Below are positions 61,283 to 64,000 of a DNA stretch of 64,000 nt, piece by piece. The stretch's first letter is position 1. The number at the start of each line of letters is the position of its first letter. Where the stretch lies: the NCBI GenBank assembly GCA_018894105.1, contig CM032123.1, forward strand, positions 5,643,001-5,707,000, given 5' to 3'. The stretch is from Jacaranda mimosifolia (taxonomy: Eukaryota > Streptophyta > Magnoliopsida > Lamiales > Bignoniaceae). A program made the position numbers and the translations under genes. Under the pieces are notes generated by a model, which saw only the letters and a list, made by a program, of their open reading frames with translations, made no database searches and was not told the DNA's origin.

Positions 61283-61564
61283 GCACTACTAAAAAATCAG
61301 GTATCTATTTTGAAAAAACTGCTATAAAAATAATTTAATAGCTATAGCTACAAATTAAAGCTACAAAATTTCATAGAAAATATAATTTTTTTTGTCCTTT
61401 ATCACCCATCTGATGAGCCTTTGCATTCAGAAGCCATTGATAACTCGGGGATGAGTTATTTTCTAACAGGTGGAGAAGTTGATAAGAAAGTTAGAGAGAA
61501 TATTGATTCAAAACATCTTTCTGCACATGGCAAAATATTCAATGCTTATTATTTAGATAATTAA
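61283..61564 (+). other. CACTA-like end followed by an unassigned coding-like segment
   Basis: CACTACTAAAAAATCAG at about 61284 resembles the terminus of a CACTA (En/Spm) transposon. A frame running from about 61385 to a stop at 61561-61563 reads HPSDEPLHSEAIDN, MSYFLTGGEVDKKVREN and AHGKIFNAYYLDN. It is unlike random AT-rich translation, being charged and evenly composed. I cannot assign it. It may be a captured exon or a decayed transposase piece. Confidence 0.35.
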
Positions 61565-62235
61565 TTTTATCATGTCGAATTTTTTTCTCATTCTAGAAAG
61601 ATATACATTTGTTGTGATTTCAGATTTTACATTATCTTTTGAAAAGTTAGGTGTTATAGAGATAAATATAAATCATTTTATATTATCTTTCAAGAAATTT
61701 TGTTTTAGAGTTGAACATTGATTTTTTTATATTATTTCATTCCTATCATTAGAAATTTTGAGGGCTCTATAAATAGTCAAACATATATTACTTACGACAC
61801 AAAATTTGAATAATATAGTTTCTTTGTTTTATCTCTGTATGAGAAGATTTTTTTCTTTAACTTAGTTCTTTCAAAGTTTGACACGAACATGCTTTTTTTC
61901 ATTTTACTTATTTGTACAATAGTTTATCATTTATTTTCTTTTCTTTCAAATTTTACCCGCTATATCATAAATGTTAATGCTTATATGTGTTAAGTTAATC
62001 TAACACATATGAAGTAAAATGATATTCAAGTCTATTTTAAGTATAATTCTTATGTAACAATGATGTGGATAAATTAATTTTGTCTCCTTCTTACCATTCA
62101 ACACATTTATATATATAATTTGCCATTAAGATGAGTTATTTTATTATTAACACAAAAATAATGTATTAGTTGATTTTTTGGTAACTCCATATCTATATAT
62201 TAAGTGTTCAATACATATATATATATATTAGTTTA

Positions 62236-62632
62236 TTTGTAACTTTTCATATTAATGTCTGTTAAGTGCTCAATATATATATATATATATATGAGATTAA
62301 CTCCCCCCCTCTATGTATATACATATATATTAGTTTTTTTTTTTTTGGTTACTTTTCATATTAATAATTTATGTAACTCCCTTTATTAATATATTACCAA
62401 ATAAATAAAAATATATTTGTAACTTTTCATATTAATTTTTGTTAAGTACTCAATATATATATATATATACATATGAGGTTTTCTTTATTCATTTTTGTAA
62501 CTCCCCCCCGCCCCCCCCCCCCCCCCCCCAACCAATAAGTATATACATATATATTAGTTTTTTTTTTTTGGTGATTTTTCATATTAATTTATGTAACTCC
62601 CTTTATTAATATATTACCAAATAAATATAAAA
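62236..62632 (+). repeat. Diverged tandem duplication with a poly-C tract
   Basis: Two units (about 62236-62410 and 62412-62632) share GTAACTTTTCATATTAAT, TTAAGT(G/A)CTCAATATATAT, ACTCCCCCCC, a T run, and TATGTAACTCCCTTTATTAA. In the second unit the C run has grown to about 27 C within 62502-62529, interrupted by one G. Short (TA)n runs are part of each unit. Confidence 0.75.
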
Positions 62633-62725
62633 CCACCAATTCAATACTCATGTCAATTCACAATCCTATCAAAATTTTCTACATATTCTATTGAAAGGGC
62701 CAAGTGATTTACGGATTTCTATTTG

Positions 62726-64000
62726 TGTTAATCATTTGATGATTTTGTATAAGTTTTAGAGTTTTGATTATGAAAATATTTGTTGCATGATTAATGTGAA
62801 TTATTCTCAGAAATCTACTAGAACCTACTTTATGCTGTTCGGAAATTATCTTGTGTTGACTGGAACTTATCTTCTCTTATATTGATTTTGACAACATATC
62901 TTTATATTTAATTTAACACATCACATCTTTTATTTATGAAAGAAAAATCATGTTGCTAACATTGAATTTAAACATGTGCTAATTATAGCTAGATTCAATG
63001 AATGTAATATATGGAATGATTGACTAATAACTTCTTTCCTTTTTGATAACCTATTAATACTTTAAGGAAAGAGCATTTTTCTGTATGGACTATTAAATTA
63101 TCTTCAAATAATTTGTAGAGATTTTATAAATCCCATTTGGAATCTGCTTGCCATAAATAATTGGATTTTGACTTACTTTTTCATGGAGATCATTTTCATA
63201 TCTTTCATATTAGGAAAGTCTATTCTTTTTGGCTCTAAATATTGCATCTCTAGCTTGCTAAAATATATTTATCTAATTTAGATGCCATAATCATTTCAAA
63301 CTATTATTTCCTTATTTATCTGCAGGAATTTATCAGAATGTGCTGGAATTAACTGTCCTTATTTAATATGATCACTTAAGGATTCTAGCTTACAATTCAT
63401 ATCTTCATTTAATAAGAAAGAAGACCAATTTTGCTGCATCATTAATTGAGTCTGCAATCATGACTCTAACGGCTTCTTACCTTATGGGTTGTTTCCGTAT
63501 TTGTATCTAACGGTCATTTACTAAACTGGAACTTATAGCTGTTAGTAGTACATTTATATATTGAAAAATATGTTGCATTCCAAAAGTGAATAACTAAGTT
63601 GGGAGAGGTTTTTGTTGAGTGTTTTTGAGAAGTTGTGTGATACTTTCTAACACGTTCTTGCGCTTACTTGTTGATTAATCTTTGTTCTACTTGTGCTTTC
63701 AAGAAACCTTGTGGTGAAGAAGGTCAAAAGGGTCTTGCCTTCAATAGACCTTAGGGAGACGATAACAAGGCGGTTTGTGTCTCCAAGGACCTAGTGGCGA
63801 GAGGGACATGAGTTGTATTTGCTCTCGAGGGAACCTGTGAAGAGAACAAATCAGTGCTTGGTTGCTCTAAGGACCTCAAGGTGAAGAAACCAGTAGGATG
63901 GTACTGCCTGGAACTTTCTACAGTGTTCCTGGTTCCGATTTGGAAAAAGAGACTAGAGCTTGCCGTACAGAGAGGCAGCAACTCGTGCATTCGTCCACAG
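62726..64000 (+). mobile_element. Second large LTR, cut by the window edge
   Basis: TGTTAATCATTTGATGATTTT begins a segment that matches the reverse complement of the solo LTR, clearly so from about 63600 (GGTGAAGAAGGTCAA, AGAGAACAAATCAGTGCTTGG, GCAACTC). The matching point at the window edge is 782 bp into the solo LTR but 1274 bp into this one, so this copy has extra sequence in its first part. About 500 bp of LTR must follow outside the window. It could be a 5' LTR or another solo LTR. Confidence 0.65.

Noticed and set aside
63751..63990. 79-codon minus frame at the window's right edge
   Set aside because: It is part of the large LTR that matches 57319-58598; LTRs of this kind do not code.

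Overview
The window is plant nuclear DNA, from a eudicot and probably an asterid. The evidence is spliced genes with GT..AG introns, a very AT-rich background, plant-specific gene families (WOX4, CYP76, a subtilase), and dense plant-type transposons. I saw no rRNA, tRNA, CRISPR array or bacterial feature. Species cannot be named from the sequence alone.

Layout. 1-1.9 kb: 3' end of a decayed Ty1/copia element. 1.9-17.2 kb: AT-rich intergenic DNA carrying MITEs (a hAT-like copy with a perfect 8-bp target duplication at 5681-6219), a complete TRIM mini-retroelement (8836-9326) with a truncated inverted relative (12137-12401), a 1.6-kb hAT-like repeat (9442-11067), and a GC-rich, G-quadruplex-capable island (13621-13812). 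17.2-18.6 kb: an intact three-exon WOX4 homeobox gene. 19.4-34.1 kb: hAT-like sequence split by a 13.4-kb Ty3/gypsy element with both LTRs, PBS, PPT, broken gag-pol, a minisatellite tail, and a broken antisense gene for a plant mobile domain (PMD) protein that has its own TATA box and leader intron. 34.4-36.3 kb: three MITE-type elements. 37.4-44.3 kb: an intact nine-exon cytosolic poly(A)-binding protein gene whose first intron holds a 1.1-kb foldback element. 45.9-47.6 kb (minus): a CYP76-type P450 gene with two frameshifts. 48.9-51.2 kb (minus): an intact intronless secreted subtilase. 52-64 kb: repeats only, including a second copy of the 1.6-kb repeat, a 328-bp tandem duplication, a solo LTR with near-perfect target duplication, a second copy of the 5681-type MITE, a poly-C tract, and an inverted relative of the solo LTR running off the right edge.

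The host genes do not form a functional cluster. WOX4 acts in cambium and vascular stem cells, PABP in mRNA stability and translation, the subtilase in the apoplast, and the P450 copy is probably dead. The strongest unusual signal is the antisense PMD gene inside the gypsy element. The other notable point is how many elements can be delimited to the base by target duplications.
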